Positions 27,780 through 36,403 of a stretch of 64,000 nt of DNA are shown here, piece by piece. The translations under genes and the position numbers were made by a program. The notes beneath the pieces are model-generated. The model was not told the DNA's origin, did not search any database, and saw only the letters and a list, made by a program, of their open reading frames with translations. Position 1 is the first letter of the stretch; every line of letters starts with the position of its first letter. Origin of the DNA: RUG11237 sp050874665 (GTDB lineage Bacteria; Bacillota; Clostridia; Lachnospirales; Lachnospiraceae); assembly GCA_050874665.1 (NCBI GenBank), contig JBNMLC010000007.1:62001-126000 (forward strand). Direction: 5' to 3'.

Positions 27780-28951
27780 GCCTGTTCTCCTTTATTATTG
27801 AAAAAGTATTTTGTCACAAGTTTAGAGCATACATTGATTATAATAACAATCAATAATAAAATCACTCCAATAGCACAAGCTGTCGTCAAATCATTCTCCT
27901 CTTTCATAAGCATATATGCCTTAATTGTTAAGGTCGCTCCACTGGCAGAATTTCCAAACAAACGTGACGGTATCTGTGCTACTGTTCCGGCAGTAAGCAA
28001 CAACGCAGCAGATTCTCCCACGATTCTTCCGATACTAAGCAAAACTGCCACGAGGATTCCGGAAATCGCATTGGGAAGCACTACTCTGCTTACTGTCTGA
28101 AGTTTCGTTGCACCCAGTCCCAAAGAAGATTCTCGATATGTTTTCGGTATCGTTTTTAATGTTTCTTCCGTTGTACTGATAATCGTTGGCAATAAAATAA
28201 TACTAACCGTCAATGCCCCTGCTAATAAAGAATATTGCAGTTTCAGCATCTGCACAAATACCAGAGAACCAAACAGACCATAGATGATAGATGGGATTCC
28301 TGCCAGATTTTCGATTGCAAAATGAATTAATGTCATCATTTTCCCCTTCTTAGCATATTCATTCAAATAAACTGCAGCCAGAATTCCAATCGGACCGGCA
28401 ATGAGCAATGACAGTAAAACCATATAAATTGTAGTAACTACCATAGAAATAATCCCGCCGCCTCTGCGAACTGCTTTCACTCTCATGTCCCCACTATTGT
28501 TGCGAATTGCCTTCGCACTTTCTGTCAAAACAGCCCCAGAATCTGTATTCGCTTTTATTTCTCGTTCTATATTATAATCTCCAATTTTGGTTACGATATC
28601 ATTCTTCCTTAGTCCATACACTGCTCCCGTGCCATCTACTGCCTGTTTTAATGCGGAATCTTTTTCGATTTTTTCAATCACAAGTCCCTCTTCATTCATC
28701 GAAAAAGCGACGCCCAACGCCTTGCTAATACACTGGTTTTCTTTTACTTCTGCATCAGCATTTGTTACTTCTTTCACAGTAACATAGGTAGTTTTATCCT
28801 CATAAGAGTGTGTAAGAAAATCAAGATTAATTCTTGGTGCTCCTTTTATTACAATAAATCCGATAATAATTACGAGAATAGCAACACTAAATGCCGAAGA
28901 TGCATAAATCAGTGCTTTTATAATATTATCTTTGATTTGTCTGCTCATCAT
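27776..28951 (-). CDS. pstA: Phosphate ABC transporter permease PstA with an inserted PDZ-like domain
   Basis: Permease of the Pst importer. At 391 residues it is about 100 longer than usual PstA (~280-300). TM1 (about 15-37) is followed by a soluble insert (about 50-165). It contains a PDZ-like order of elements: LGVAFSMNEEGLVIEKIEKD, GLRKNDIVTKIGDYNIE, a helix near 141-152, and MRVKAVRRGG. Typical PstA then resumes with TM2 and IAGPIGILAAVYLNEYA, followed by the EAA-like loop YRESSLGLGATKLQTV. The insert should face the outside of the cell, near the PstS docking face (inference). The gene overlaps pstC and pstB by four bases each. The reading frame is intact. Confidence 0.92.
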   Translation of the reverse strand: MMSRQIKDNIIKALIYASSAFSVAILVIIIGFIVIKGAPRINLDFLTHSYEDKTTYVTVKEVTNADAEVKENQCISKALGVAFSMNEEGLVIEKIEKDSALKQAVDGTGAVYGLRKNDIVTKIGDYNIEREIKANTDSGAVLTESAKAIRNNSGDMRVKAVRRGGGIISMVVTTIYMVLLSLLIAGPIGILAAVYLNEYAKKGKMMTLIHFAIENLAGIPSIIYGLFGSLVFVQMLKLQYSLLAGALTVSIILLPTIISTTEETLKTIPKTYRESSLGLGATKLQTVSRVVLPNAISGILVAVLLSIGRIVGESAALLLTAGTVAQIPSRLFGNSASGATLTIKAYMLMKEENDLTTACAIGVILLLIVIIINVCSKLVTKYFFNNKGEQA

Positions 28952-29907
28952 TTACAAGAAACCTCCGTCTTTTTTGTAATGCATGTCATAATGAGATTAA
29001 CACACATGATAAATACGAACAAAACAACTCCTGTGGCAAACAGCATCTCTGCCTGTCTTCCGGATGCATAACTCATTTCCATTGCAATATTCGTGGTTAA
29101 AGGTCTTACCATAGACCAGATACTGTCCGGCAGACCTGCTGTCGGATTACCAGCAATCATCATAACTGCCATAGTTTCTCCAATCGCACGTCCTACTCCT
29201 AAAACTGCCGCCGATAAAATTCCTGATTTTGCTGCCGGAAGAATTGCCTTAAAAATTGTTTGTATTTCCGATGCGCCAAGCCCTAAAGAAGCCTCTGCAT
29301 AGGAATGAGGTACTGATTTGATTGCACTTTCGGACAGTGATACAATGGTTGGCAGTATCATAATCGTAAGCACTATGATAACAGCAAACAAAGACTGTCC
29401 ATGTACTTTCGGAGAAATTGTTTTAATGATTGGCACAATGACACCAAGTCCAAAAGCTCCATAAAGTACCGATGGTATTCCCGCTAAAAGTTCCACCGCA
29501 GGTTTTAATATCCTTACCGCCCATTCCGGTGCTATCTCAGCAATAAATACCGCCGTCAGCACTCCAATTGGCACTCCTACAATGACCGCCCCCAGTGTTG
29601 CAAGCACCGAGGCAACAATCATATAAAAGATACCGTATACATTTTCAGAAGGTGCCCATCTGCTTCCTGTAATAAATTTCACAAAGCTGTAGGCATCTTC
29701 TCCTAGAAAGGGACGAAGACCTTTATAAAATACAAAGCCAATAATGGCTATTACACAAACCACACTGATAAATGCACAAAGGAAAAAAATTCCTTCTACT
29801 ATTTTCTCTATTATTTCGCGTTTATAATTACGTTTCATAATCTTTTTTTCTTCTGCCTTTGGAACTAAATTTGCTTTACTTTCTACTGCCATAGCATCGC
29901 CATTCAT
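28948..29907 (-). CDS. pstC: Phosphate ABC transporter permease PstC
   Basis: A 319-residue permease partner of PstA. It has a cytoplasmic N terminus of about 30 residues, then six membrane helices. The family block ...VLATLGAVIVGVPIGVLTAV and the EAA-like loop SYAEASLGLGASEIQTIFK are clear. GGAG precedes the ATG by six bases, and pstS ends 27 bases upstream. It has normal length, in contrast to the enlarged PstA. Confidence 0.95.
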   Translation of the reverse strand: MNGDAMAVESKANLVPKAEEKKIMKRNYKREIIEKIVEGIFFLCAFISVVCVIAIIGFVFYKGLRPFLGEDAYSFVKFITGSRWAPSENVYGIFYMIVASVLATLGAVIVGVPIGVLTAVFIAEIAPEWAVRILKPAVELLAGIPSVLYGAFGLGVIVPIIKTISPKVHGQSLFAVIIVLTIMILPTIVSLSESAIKSVPHSYAEASLGLGASEIQTIFKAILPAAKSGILSAAVLGVGRAIGETMAVMMIAGNPTAGLPDSIWSMVRPLTTNIAMEMSYASGRQAEMLFATGVVLFVFIMCVNLIMTCITKKTEVSCK

Positions 29908-29934
29908 AAAGTTCTCCTTCCCTTTACTCCTTAA

Positions 29935-30882
29935 TTAATCCACACGAATTCCATGATTATCTTCTACACATGTCTGTCCGTCTGCAGATAAAGCAAAATC
30001 AAGAAATGCTTTTCCGGCTTCACTTACTTTATCCTCATAGTAGCAGAACAGGAACGGACGGGATAATGGATATTCTCCACTCTTTGCAAGCTCTGCCGTT
30101 GCCTCTACTCCATCTACTGTCAATGGTTTTACTGTATCATCGATAAATGAAAAGGATACATAGCCAATTGCATTTTCGTTTTCTGCCACGGCTGCCTGTA
30201 CCGGACCATTTCCTTCTGAAACTGCCGCTGTGCTGCTAAGTCCACCTGCATCTTCTAAGCTGATTAACTCTTCAAATGCACTTCTGGTTCCTGAGGATTC
30301 TTCTCTGGACACCACGAAAATATCAGCATCTGCGCCACCTACTTCTGACCAGTTTGTGATTTTTCCTGAATAAATATCGCAAAGCTGCTCTATTGTAATG
30401 TTACTTACTGCTTCATTTGCAGGATTTACAATCACAGCAATACCATCATACGCAAATACTTCTGTTTTTAAAGCATCTTCCACCTCATCTTCTTTTAACT
30501 CTCTAGACGATGCTCCAATATTGTTCGTTCCTGCTTTGGTATCTTTAATCCCCGCTGATGAGCCACTTCCTGTATATTCAATTGTCACGTTAGGATTCAT
30601 TGCACAAAACTCATCCTTCATTTCTGTAAGAATTTTTTCTACCGATGTAGAACCTGTAATTACAATTGTTCCACTTACATCTGTAGAAGTACTCTCCTGC
30701 GTTCCACTTGCATCTGTAGAAGTACTCTCCTGCGTTCCGCTTGCATCTTCAGCGGTATTCTCAGTTGTTTCATTTGCTGTCTGGTCTTGTTCTTTTACCT
30801 CTTCTTTTCCCGAGCCACATGCAGCTAAAGATAATACCATCATACCTGCTAATAATCCTGCTGCTATTTTTTTCAATTTCAT
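29935..30882 (-). CDS. pstS: Phosphate-binding lipoprotein PstS
   Basis: A 315-residue substrate-binding lipoprotein of the Pst importer. The signal ends in lipobox SLAAC, so the mature protein is lipid-anchored. An unusual Ser/Thr/Glu-rich linker made of 11-residue repeats (SGTQESTSTDA) follows. The PBP-like domain then has phosphate-contact motifs GSTSVEKI, GSGSSAGI, ASSRELK and SREESSGTRSAFEE. The start is ATG at 30882 after TGGAGG. An ATG 14 codons earlier lacks a ribosome site. It is the first gene of the pst-pho operon, and Pho-box-like repeats lie upstream. Confidence 0.95.
   Translation of the reverse strand: MKLKKIAAGLLAGMMVLSLAACGSGKEEVKEQDQTANETTENTAEDASGTQESTSTDASGTQESTSTDVSGTIVITGSTSVEKILTEMKDEFCAMNPNVTIEYTGSGSSAGIKDTKAGTNNIGASSRELKEDEVEDALKTEVFAYDGIAVIVNPANEAVSNITIEQLCDIYSGKITNWSEVGGADADIFVVSREESSGTRSAFEELISLEDAGGLSSTAAVSEGNGPVQAAVAENENAIGYVSFSFIDDTVKPLTVDGVEATAELAKSGEYPLSRPFLFCYYEDKVSEAGKAFLDFALSADGQTCVEDNHGIRVD
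30671..30753. repeat. 33-bp tandem repeat in pstS
   Basis: Two full 33-bp units (30671-30703 and 30704-30736) differ at one visible base, and a partial third unit follows. Each encodes 11 residues of the linker between the lipid anchor and the binding domain. Such repeats can change copy number by slippage. Confidence 0.8.
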
Positions 30883-30928
30883 ACTTTTTCCTCCACTTAA
30901 TTTCGAATTTTTATTGTTCAGCATGATT

Positions 30929-30982
30929 ATTGTATCAGTGCTTTGTCAAAGGCAAATAATGGTTGTGTTAAGTTCTTGTAAA
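30929..30982 (-). promoter_or_regulatory. pstS promoter with Pho-box-like repeats
   Basis: On the minus strand, TTTACA (30977-30982), TTAACA (30966-30971) and TTGACA (30944-30949) match the Gram-positive PhoP half-site TT(A/C/T)ACA. They are spaced at 11 and 22 bases, all on one helical face. TACAAT (30929-30934) is a possible -10. The layout fits PhoP-activated promoters and autoregulation of the operon. Confidence 0.6.
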
Positions 30983-31033
30983 ATCAAAAAGTTCTTGCAA
31001 AGCCTTGATTCTACAAGACTTTACAAGAACTTT
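30979..31033 (-). terminator. Terminator of the Na/Pi cotransporter gene
   Basis: A 15-bp stem with one mismatch (AAAGTTCTTGTAAAG with CTTTGCAAGAACTTT on the minus strand) is followed by TTTTTGATTTTA. The distal end overlaps the first Pho-box half-site of pstS. Confidence 0.75.
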
Positions 31034-31043
31034 ATATTCTATC

Positions 31044-32699
31044 TTAATGCTGTTCGTCCTTTACATATCCCACAATATTTAAACAATGATCCGATATTCG
31101 TTCTAAATTTGTAAGCATGTCCAGGAAAATGATTCCGGCATTTGCATCACACAACTGCTTTGCAAGACGCTTGATATGCTGTTTTCGTAACTCTTCCTCC
31201 ATATCATCAATAAATGCCTCATCACGTTCTACAATATCAATAGCCTCCTGACTTTCCGTCGAGCGTGCTTCTACTGCTTTCCTAACCGCTTCTTCTGTTC
31301 TTTCAAACACTCTGGTAATTCCTTTGATTGCTTTTTCGGAGAAAACCAAATCTGATTTTACCAGGTTTTCAACCAATTCTGTGATATTATCGCAATGGTC
31401 GCCAATTCGTTCTAAGTCGCTTACGGTATAGAATAAATTGCTCACAATCAGATTCTGCTGTTCTGTCAACGGAAGTTTATTGATTTTTAACAGATAATTT
31501 GAAATCAATTCCGCATATTGATCCATACTTTCTTCTATTTTATATGCCTTTTTTATCTTTTTTGTATTACGGTCCAGCACTGCCTCTTTTACCGTAACAA
31601 TATGCTTCACTGCCATTTCACCCATGTGTTCGATTTCTGATAGGGTGTTTTCAATCGCAAAGGAAGGTGTTTCTAAAATTCTGTCATCTAAGTGTCTGAT
31701 AATCACTTCAATACTATCTTCTGAATTGTTTTCTTCCCCACGTAAAATAACTTCTGATGCTTTTACTAACAGATTTGCAAATGGGAACATAATGATTGTA
31801 TTTACAATATTAAATACCGTATGGAAGATAGAAATTTCCACACTCGTTACTGCTGAATTTGCCATTTGTTTATTAAACAAAAAGAACACAAACATGGCAA
31901 TTCCAAAGAAAATAGCACCTGTTATATTAAATAAAAGATGAATAACTGCAGCTCTTTTTGCATTTTTCTGTGTTCCTGCACTAGAAAGCAATGCCGTTAC
32001 ACAAGTACCAATATTCTGTCCCAGCATAATATAAACGGCAGAATTCCAGGTAACCACTCCATTTAATGCCAGTGTCTGTAAAATTCCCACAGACGCAGAA
32101 GAACTTTGAATAATTGCTGTAACTATAGCTCCAATCAAAATTCCAAGAATCGGATTCGCTCCTAAGGTTTTGAATGCAGTTGCAAAAATCGGTGCATCCT
32201 TGTATGGTGTAATGGAGCCTGACATAAAGCTTAAGCCAATAAACAGAACACCAAAACCAATGGCTATCTGGCTAACCTCGGTTTTCTTTTCATCTTTTGA
32301 AAACAGCATCACAAATGCACCAATACCAATAATAAGTGGTGCCAGAAATTCAGGCTTGAAAAATGCACCCCATTCACTCATGGATACAATCCAGCTAGTA
32401 ACTGTAGTACCAATATTAGCACCCATAATTACGCCAACTGCCTGAGTAAGATTCAGCAGGCCTGCATTTACAAAGCCTACCACCATAACTGTAGTTGCAG
32501 AACTGCTTTGAATAATCGCAGTCACTCCAGCACCTACCAATACTGCCAGGAACCGATTGTTTGTCAAAATTCCCAACAGTTTTTTCATCTTGTCACCGGC
32601 AGTCTTTTGTAGCCCTTCTGCCATCACATGCATACCATATAGAAACATACCAAGTCCACCAATGAACTTAAATAACATTTCCACGTCTGTCATTGACAT
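31044..32699 (-). CDS. Na+/phosphate cotransporter (NptA/PNaS type) with a PhoU-like C-terminal domain
   Basis: A 551-residue secondary transporter. Two inverted membrane repeats each carry the QSSSA signature (TAIIQSSSATTVMVVGF and TAIIQSSSASVGILQ). The N terminus FIGGLGMFLYGMHVMAEGL is typical of the family. After about eight helices (to ~330), a cytoplasmic PhoU-like helical domain (about 345-545) contains SDLERIGDHCDNITE and LTNLERISDHCLNIVGY. It takes up phosphate with sodium as an alternative to Pst. It ends at its own terminator just upstream of pstS and has its own promoter, so it is not in the pst operon. GGAGG lies before the ATG. Confidence 0.9.
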   Translation of the reverse strand: MSMTDVEMLFKFIGGLGMFLYGMHVMAEGLQKTAGDKMKKLLGILTNNRFLAVLVGAGVTAIIQSSSATTVMVVGFVNAGLLNLTQAVGVIMGANIGTTVTSWIVSMSEWGAFFKPEFLAPLIIGIGAFVMLFSKDEKKTEVSQIAIGFGVLFIGLSFMSGSITPYKDAPIFATAFKTLGANPILGILIGAIVTAIIQSSSASVGILQTLALNGVVTWNSAVYIMLGQNIGTCVTALLSSAGTQKNAKRAAVIHLLFNITGAIFFGIAMFVFFLFNKQMANSAVTSVEISIFHTVFNIVNTIIMFPFANLLVKASEVILRGEENNSEDSIEVIIRHLDDRILETPSFAIENTLSEIEHMGEMAVKHIVTVKEAVLDRNTKKIKKAYKIEESMDQYAELISNYLLKINKLPLTEQQNLIVSNLFYTVSDLERIGDHCDNITELVENLVKSDLVFSEKAIKGITRVFERTEEAVRKAVEARSTESQEAIDIVERDEAFIDDMEEELRKQHIKRLAKQLCDANAGIIFLDMLTNLERISDHCLNIVGYVKDEQH

Positions 32700-32744
32700 A
32701 TTTTGTCCTCCTTGTGTTTACACAAAATTAACTCAAACATAATT

Positions 32745-32773
32745 ATTTTACCTAATGTTCTCAACATTGTAAA
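32745..32773 (-). promoter_or_regulatory. Promoter and spacer palindrome of the Na/Pi cotransporter gene
   Basis: On the minus strand, TTTACA (32768-32773) and TAAAAT (32745-32750) are 17 bases apart. The spacer contains a perfect inverted repeat AATGTT-CTC-AACATT (32754-32768), which is well placed for a repressor. Confidence 0.5.
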
Positions 32774-32810
32774 GCATTCAAAAACAAAAAGTGACATATT
32801 TTCTTTTTTG

Positions 32811-32838
32811 TCCGCACAGGACGGACGCTTTTTTTCTA
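32811..32838 (+). terminator. Plus-oriented terminator-like hairpin in the divergent region
   Basis: GTCCG and CGGAC form a short stem followed by GCTTTTTTTC on the plus strand. No known plus-strand gene ends here, since both neighbours diverge. It may end a short transcript or antisense noise upstream of the truA promoter. Confidence 0.35.
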
Positions 32839-32894
32839 TTGCGAACATTTTTGTTGTTTGAAGTTATTGGGCTACCCATATGTTTTGAAAAGTC

Positions 32895-32922
32895 TTGCTA
32901 TTTTATTCCTTAATGTTACAAT
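32895..32922 (+). promoter_or_regulatory. Promoter of truA
   Basis: TTGCTA (32895-32900) and TACAAT (32917-32922) are 16 bases apart. TG one base before the -10 makes it an extended -10 element. The leader is about 45 bases. Confidence 0.55.
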
Positions 32923-32974
32923 GTAATTGTGTCAGAATGTGTAAAAATACAAGAAACAAGTTCAGGAGGTTTAC

Positions 32975-33721
32975 ATGCGAAATATAAAACTCATACTGGA
33001 ATATGATGGCAGCCGCTACAATGGCTGGCAGCGCTTAGGAAAAGAGGATAATTCCGGTACCATCGAAGCAAAGCTTTTAGAAGTGATCAAAAAAATGTCC
33101 GGCGAAGATGTGGAATTAAACTGTGCCGCCCGTACGGAAACCGGAGTCCATGCTCACGGACAGGTTGTAAATTTCAAAACTGCTTCTCCTATGAAGCTGT
33201 ATGAGATAAAAAATTATTTGAACCGATATCTCCCTATGGATATCGCTGTAATTGATATTGAAGAAAAGCCGGAACGGTTTCACGCTTCTCTCAATGCCAA
33301 ATCCATTACCTACCTATATCGAATTTCTATTGGGGACGTACCAAGTGTTTTTGAGCGTAAGTATATGTACTATTGTTTCAAAAAGCCCGATGCCGACAAG
33401 ATGCGTATTGCCGCCAAAGACTTATTGGGAAAACATGATTTTAAATGCTTCTCCACGGTAAAAAAAACAAAATCCACCGAAAAAGTCATTGATTCCATTG
33501 ATATTTATGAGGATAGTAACGAAATACAAATCACCATTACTGCCAATCAATTTCTTCACAATATGGCAAGAATGATAATTGGTACTTTGTTAGATATTGG
33601 TTGTGGCAATCGCCCTATCACAGATGTAAAACAAATTCTCTCTGGAAATGGTACTGTTACTGCCTCTGCTCCCGCCAAGGCTCAGGGGTTGTTTTTAGAA
33701 AATGCTGCCTATGATAAATAG
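32975..33721 (+). CDS. truA: tRNA pseudouridine synthase A-like protein with Glu at the catalytic Asp position
   Basis: A 248-residue TruA-family protein. TruA converts U38-40 of the tRNA anticodon stem to pseudouridine. The N-terminal LILEYDGSRYNGWQ and the late QFLHNMARMIIGTLLDIG are family motifs. The catalytic motif, normally RTDxGVHA, reads ARTETGVHA, so Glu55 (codon GAA) stands where the family has its nucleophilic Asp. The rest of the motif and GQVVNF are intact. It could be a divergent active enzyme, a paralogue with altered activity, or inactive. GGAGG lies five bases before the ATG. It is one of the few plus-strand genes. Confidence 0.85.
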   Translation: MRNIKLILEYDGSRYNGWQRLGKEDNSGTIEAKLLEVIKKMSGEDVELNCAARTETGVHAHGQVVNFKTASPMKLYEIKNYLNRYLPMDIAVIDIEEKPERFHASLNAKSITYLYRISIGDVPSVFERKYMYYCFKKPDADKMRIAAKDLLGKHDFKCFSTVKKTKSTEKVIDSIDIYEDSNEIQITITANQFLHNMARMIIGTLLDIGCGNRPITDVKQILSGNGTVTASAPAKAQGLFLENAAYDK

Positions 33722-33731
33722 GCAGCATTTT
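33699..33731. terminator. Bidirectional terminator between truA and the amidase gene
   Basis: A perfect 13-bp stem (AAAATGCTGCCTA with TAGGCAGCATTTT) closes a 7-base loop and overlaps the end of truA. It serves both convergent genes. Confidence 0.8.
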
Positions 33732-33737
33732 CATATT

Positions 33738-34592
33738 CTATTCTTCTGTTGTTGTATTATTATCTTCCGAAATCGGTGCTACTGTTTCTTCCCCATAATA
33801 CGCATCCCGTTCTTCTTCCGTCATTTCCACCGCATTAGCTTTGATGTAATCTGACACATCCTGAATAAATTTATCCCAGGCCTCCTGATGATCCACAAAA
33901 TATTTTGGACATGCTTTTCCAGTAACATCATAATGTCTGATTACATCTTCTGCCTGTAAGTTGAATTTGCAGCAGAGCCATGCGCAAAGCTCTACTACTG
34001 AATTATAGGTACTGTCATTAAATTTTCCGGTTTCATCCGTATGGCAGCATTCAATGGAAACTGTATCAAAATTTCTCTGATTCGAAGCATATGCACGCTC
34101 CGTTGTTGGAACGCACTGGATAATTTCACCGTCTAATCCTACTACGAAGTGGCTGCTTACACTGGTAACATGCGTATCTTTCAGTCCTTCAAAAAAATCG
34201 TGGTTCTGTTGCGCTGTCGTTCCCGGATTTGCTGTATAATGTACTACAATATTTTTAATTGCTTCTGTCGCAATCCCCGGTCGTGAATAGTCATTCGGCG
34301 TTAATAACTGTACATCAATGTCAGGTTTTTTTTCAATGACAAGATATTTTTCTTCCTTCTTCATCTTAAAAACACTGCCATTCACTCCGCCTGATGTCTC
34401 TACCTCTTTATGCCCGGATACCAGAGCATGAATTAAAAGTACAATAACCAGTATAATCAAAGCAGCTCCACCAAACACACATGTTCTGGCTATCATCACA
34501 CGCTGCCTTCTCTTTCTTCTTCGGATTGCCTTCAGCCTTCTGTATTCTGCCGACTCGCGATAAGCCGCTAAATCTCTGTTATTTCTCTGCAT
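33738..34592 (-). CDS. Membrane-anchored N-acetylmuramoyl-L-alanine amidase (Amidase_2)
   Basis: A 284-residue peptidoglycan hydrolase. A basic N terminus (KAIRRRKRRQR) and one membrane helix (about 34-57) give an outside-facing catalytic domain. Zn ligands are His118 (VVHYTANPG), His220 (VIRHYDVTGKACP) and Cys228. Glu181 in VSIECC is the likely catalytic acid. The T7-lysozyme/PGRP fold cleaves the bond between MurNAc and L-Ala. The acidic C-terminal tail is short. It could act in growth, division or sporulation; context does not decide. Confidence 0.9.
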   Translation of the reverse strand: MQRNNRDLAAYRESAEYRRLKAIRRRKRRQRVMIARTCVFGGAALIILVIVLLIHALVSGHKEVETSGGVNGSVFKMKKEEKYLVIEKKPDIDVQLLTPNDYSRPGIATEAIKNIVVHYTANPGTTAQQNHDFFEGLKDTHVTSVSSHFVVGLDGEIIQCVPTTERAYASNQRNFDTVSIECCHTDETGKFNDSTYNSVVELCAWLCCKFNLQAEDVIRHYDVTGKACPKYFVDHQEAWDKFIQDVSDYIKANAVEMTEEERDAYYGEETVAPISEDNNTTTEE

Positions 34593-34729
34593 AGTTACCC
34601 TCGCTTTAACGTTTATACTTCGACATAATTTGCCGCATATATCAGTGTATCACATTTTTCACTTAAATTCTTTAAAATTCTTTAAATTTTTCTTTAAAAA
34701 TGACAAAGTGTGTGCCTCTCTTTGCCCTA

Positions 34730-34767
34730 TAGAAAAAAACTCCCTGAACTTTCGCTCAGAGAGTTTT
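34730..34767 (-). terminator. Terminator of guaB
   Basis: A 12-bp stem with one G-U pair (AAAACTCTCTGA with TCAGGGAGTTTT on the minus strand) is followed by a T7 run, 14 bases after the guaB stop. Confidence 0.85.
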
Positions 34768-34780
34768 ACAATTCTTGCTT

Positions 34781-36235
34781 TTAATTTTCAACACTATAAT
34801 TTGGTGCTTCTTTTGTGATATGAATGTCATGTGGATGACTTTCTTTTAAAGATGCTGCAGAAATTTTAACAAATCTTCCTTTTTCCTTTAACTCTTCAAT
34901 CGTTGGTGTTCCACAGTAACCCATACCTGCACGGATACCACCCATTAACTGGAATACGGTATCTTCTACCGTTCCCTTATATGCAACTCGTCCTTCTACA
35001 CCTTCTGGTACAAGTTTCTTTGCATCTGCCTGGAAATAGCGGTCTTTACTTCCATTTTCCATCGCTGCAATACTTCCCATACCACGATATACTTTATATT
35101 TTCTTCCCTGATACAATTCAAATGTTCCAGGAGCTTCATCACAACCTGCAAAGATGCTTCCCATCATACACACATTAGCACCTGCTGCAATTGCCTTTGT
35201 CATATCTCCGGAATACTTAATACCACCATCTGCAATGATTGGAATTCCGTATTCTTTTGCTGTTTCATAACAATCCATTACTGCTGAAATCTGCGGAACA
35301 CCAATACCTGCAACAATACGGGTTGTACAAATAGAACCTGGTCCAATACCAACTTTAACGGCATCTACTCCGGCCTCAATTAATGCTTTTGCTGCCTCAC
35401 CTGTTGCAACATTTCCGGCAATAACCTGTAAATCCGGATATTTTTCTTTTATCATCTTTACACAGTTAATAACGTTTAAAGAATGTCCATGTGCAGAGTC
35501 AAGTACAATCACATCTACTCTTGCTTCCACTAAAGCTGCAACTCTTTCTAACACATTTGCAGTAATACCTACTGCAGCACCACAAAGCAGTCTGCCCTGT
35601 TCATCTTTCGCTGCCAACGGATATTTAATCTGTTTTTCAATATCTTTGATTGTGATTAAACCTTTCAGATTGAAATCTTTATCTACGATTGGAAGCTTTT
35701 CTTTTCTGGATGCAGCAAGGATTTTTTTTGCTTCCTCCAAAGTAATTCCTTCCTGTGCAGTAACAAGACCTTCCGAGGTCATAGAATCTTTAATCTTCTT
35801 TGAAAAATCGGTTTCAAACTTAAGATCGCGGTTCGTAATAATACCAACAAGCTTTTTGCCTTCTGTAATAGGTACACCGGAAATTCTGAACTTAGCCATT
35901 AAATTATTTGCATCCTCTAAGGTATGTTCCGGCGATAAATAAAATGGATCTGTAATAACACCATTTTCTGAGCGTTTTACTTTATCGACTTCTTCAGCCT
36001 GTGCTTCAATTGACATATTCTTATGAATAATACCAATTCCACCCTGTCTTGCCATGGCAATTGCCATTCTGTACTCTGTTACTGTGTCCATACCGGCACT
36101 CATCATAGGAATGTTAAGTCTGATTTTTTTAGTCAGCTGTGTAGATAAATCTACCTGATTTGGGATAACTTCTGAATAACCCGGTACTAAAAGTACGTCA
36201 TCAAATGTAATGCCTTCACCGATAATTTTACCCAT
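34781..36235 (-). CDS. guaB: IMP dehydrogenase
   Basis: GuaB oxidises IMP to XMP with NAD+, the first step to GMP. The 484-residue product has a TIM barrel interrupted by a CBS pair (about 90-210). The catalytic Cys is in GPGSICTTRIVAG, and the active-site flap contains GMGSIAAM and the Arg-rich EGVEGRVAYKG. The start is ATG at 36235, because GAGGAC lies seven bases upstream. The ATG nine codons earlier has no ribosome site. It is monocistronic between its own promoter and a strong terminator. Confidence 0.96.
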   Translation of the reverse strand: MGKIIGEGITFDDVLLVPGYSEVIPNQVDLSTQLTKKIRLNIPMMSAGMDTVTEYRMAIAMARQGGIGIIHKNMSIEAQAEEVDKVKRSENGVITDPFYLSPEHTLEDANNLMAKFRISGVPITEGKKLVGIITNRDLKFETDFSKKIKDSMTSEGLVTAQEGITLEEAKKILAASRKEKLPIVDKDFNLKGLITIKDIEKQIKYPLAAKDEQGRLLCGAAVGITANVLERVAALVEARVDVIVLDSAHGHSLNVINCVKMIKEKYPDLQVIAGNVATGEAAKALIEAGVDAVKVGIGPGSICTTRIVAGIGVPQISAVMDCYETAKEYGIPIIADGGIKYSGDMTKAIAAGANVCMMGSIFAGCDEAPGTFELYQGRKYKVYRGMGSIAAMENGSKDRYFQADAKKLVPEGVEGRVAYKGTVEDTVFQLMGGIRAGMGYCGTPTIEELKEKGRFVKISAASLKESHPHDIHITKEAPNYSVEN

Positions 36236-36311
36236 TTTAATGTCCTCGCTTTCTTTATACATTTATTTTTGGCAGAAAAAGTTACTGCTTTTTACCTGTG
36301 TAAATGTCAAT

Positions 36312-36341
36312 AGAAAGCGGATAATTTTATCCGCTTTCTAC
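36312..36341 (-). other. Perfect 14-bp hairpin in the guaB leader
   Basis: TAGAAAGCGGATAA pairs perfectly with TTATCCGCTTTCTA with almost no loop, inside the roughly 165-base leader of guaB. No U-tract follows, so it is not a standard terminator. I do not see the conserved joints of a purine riboswitch. It could stabilise the mRNA or be a protein site. Confidence 0.5.
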
Positions 36342-36403
36342 TTGACGAAACATCATAGTTTCTATATTATTGCCTGCTTATTTTTATTTCTCGGTATTGA
36401 ATT

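Noticed and set aside
30398..31114. 238-residue plus-strand reading frame
   Set aside because: It is antisense to pstS and its promoter region. Its repeated segments mirror the pstS tandem repeat.
36236..36403. Guanine riboswitch in the guaB leader
   Set aside because: The conserved joints of the purine riboswitch are not seen. Only simple hairpins are present.
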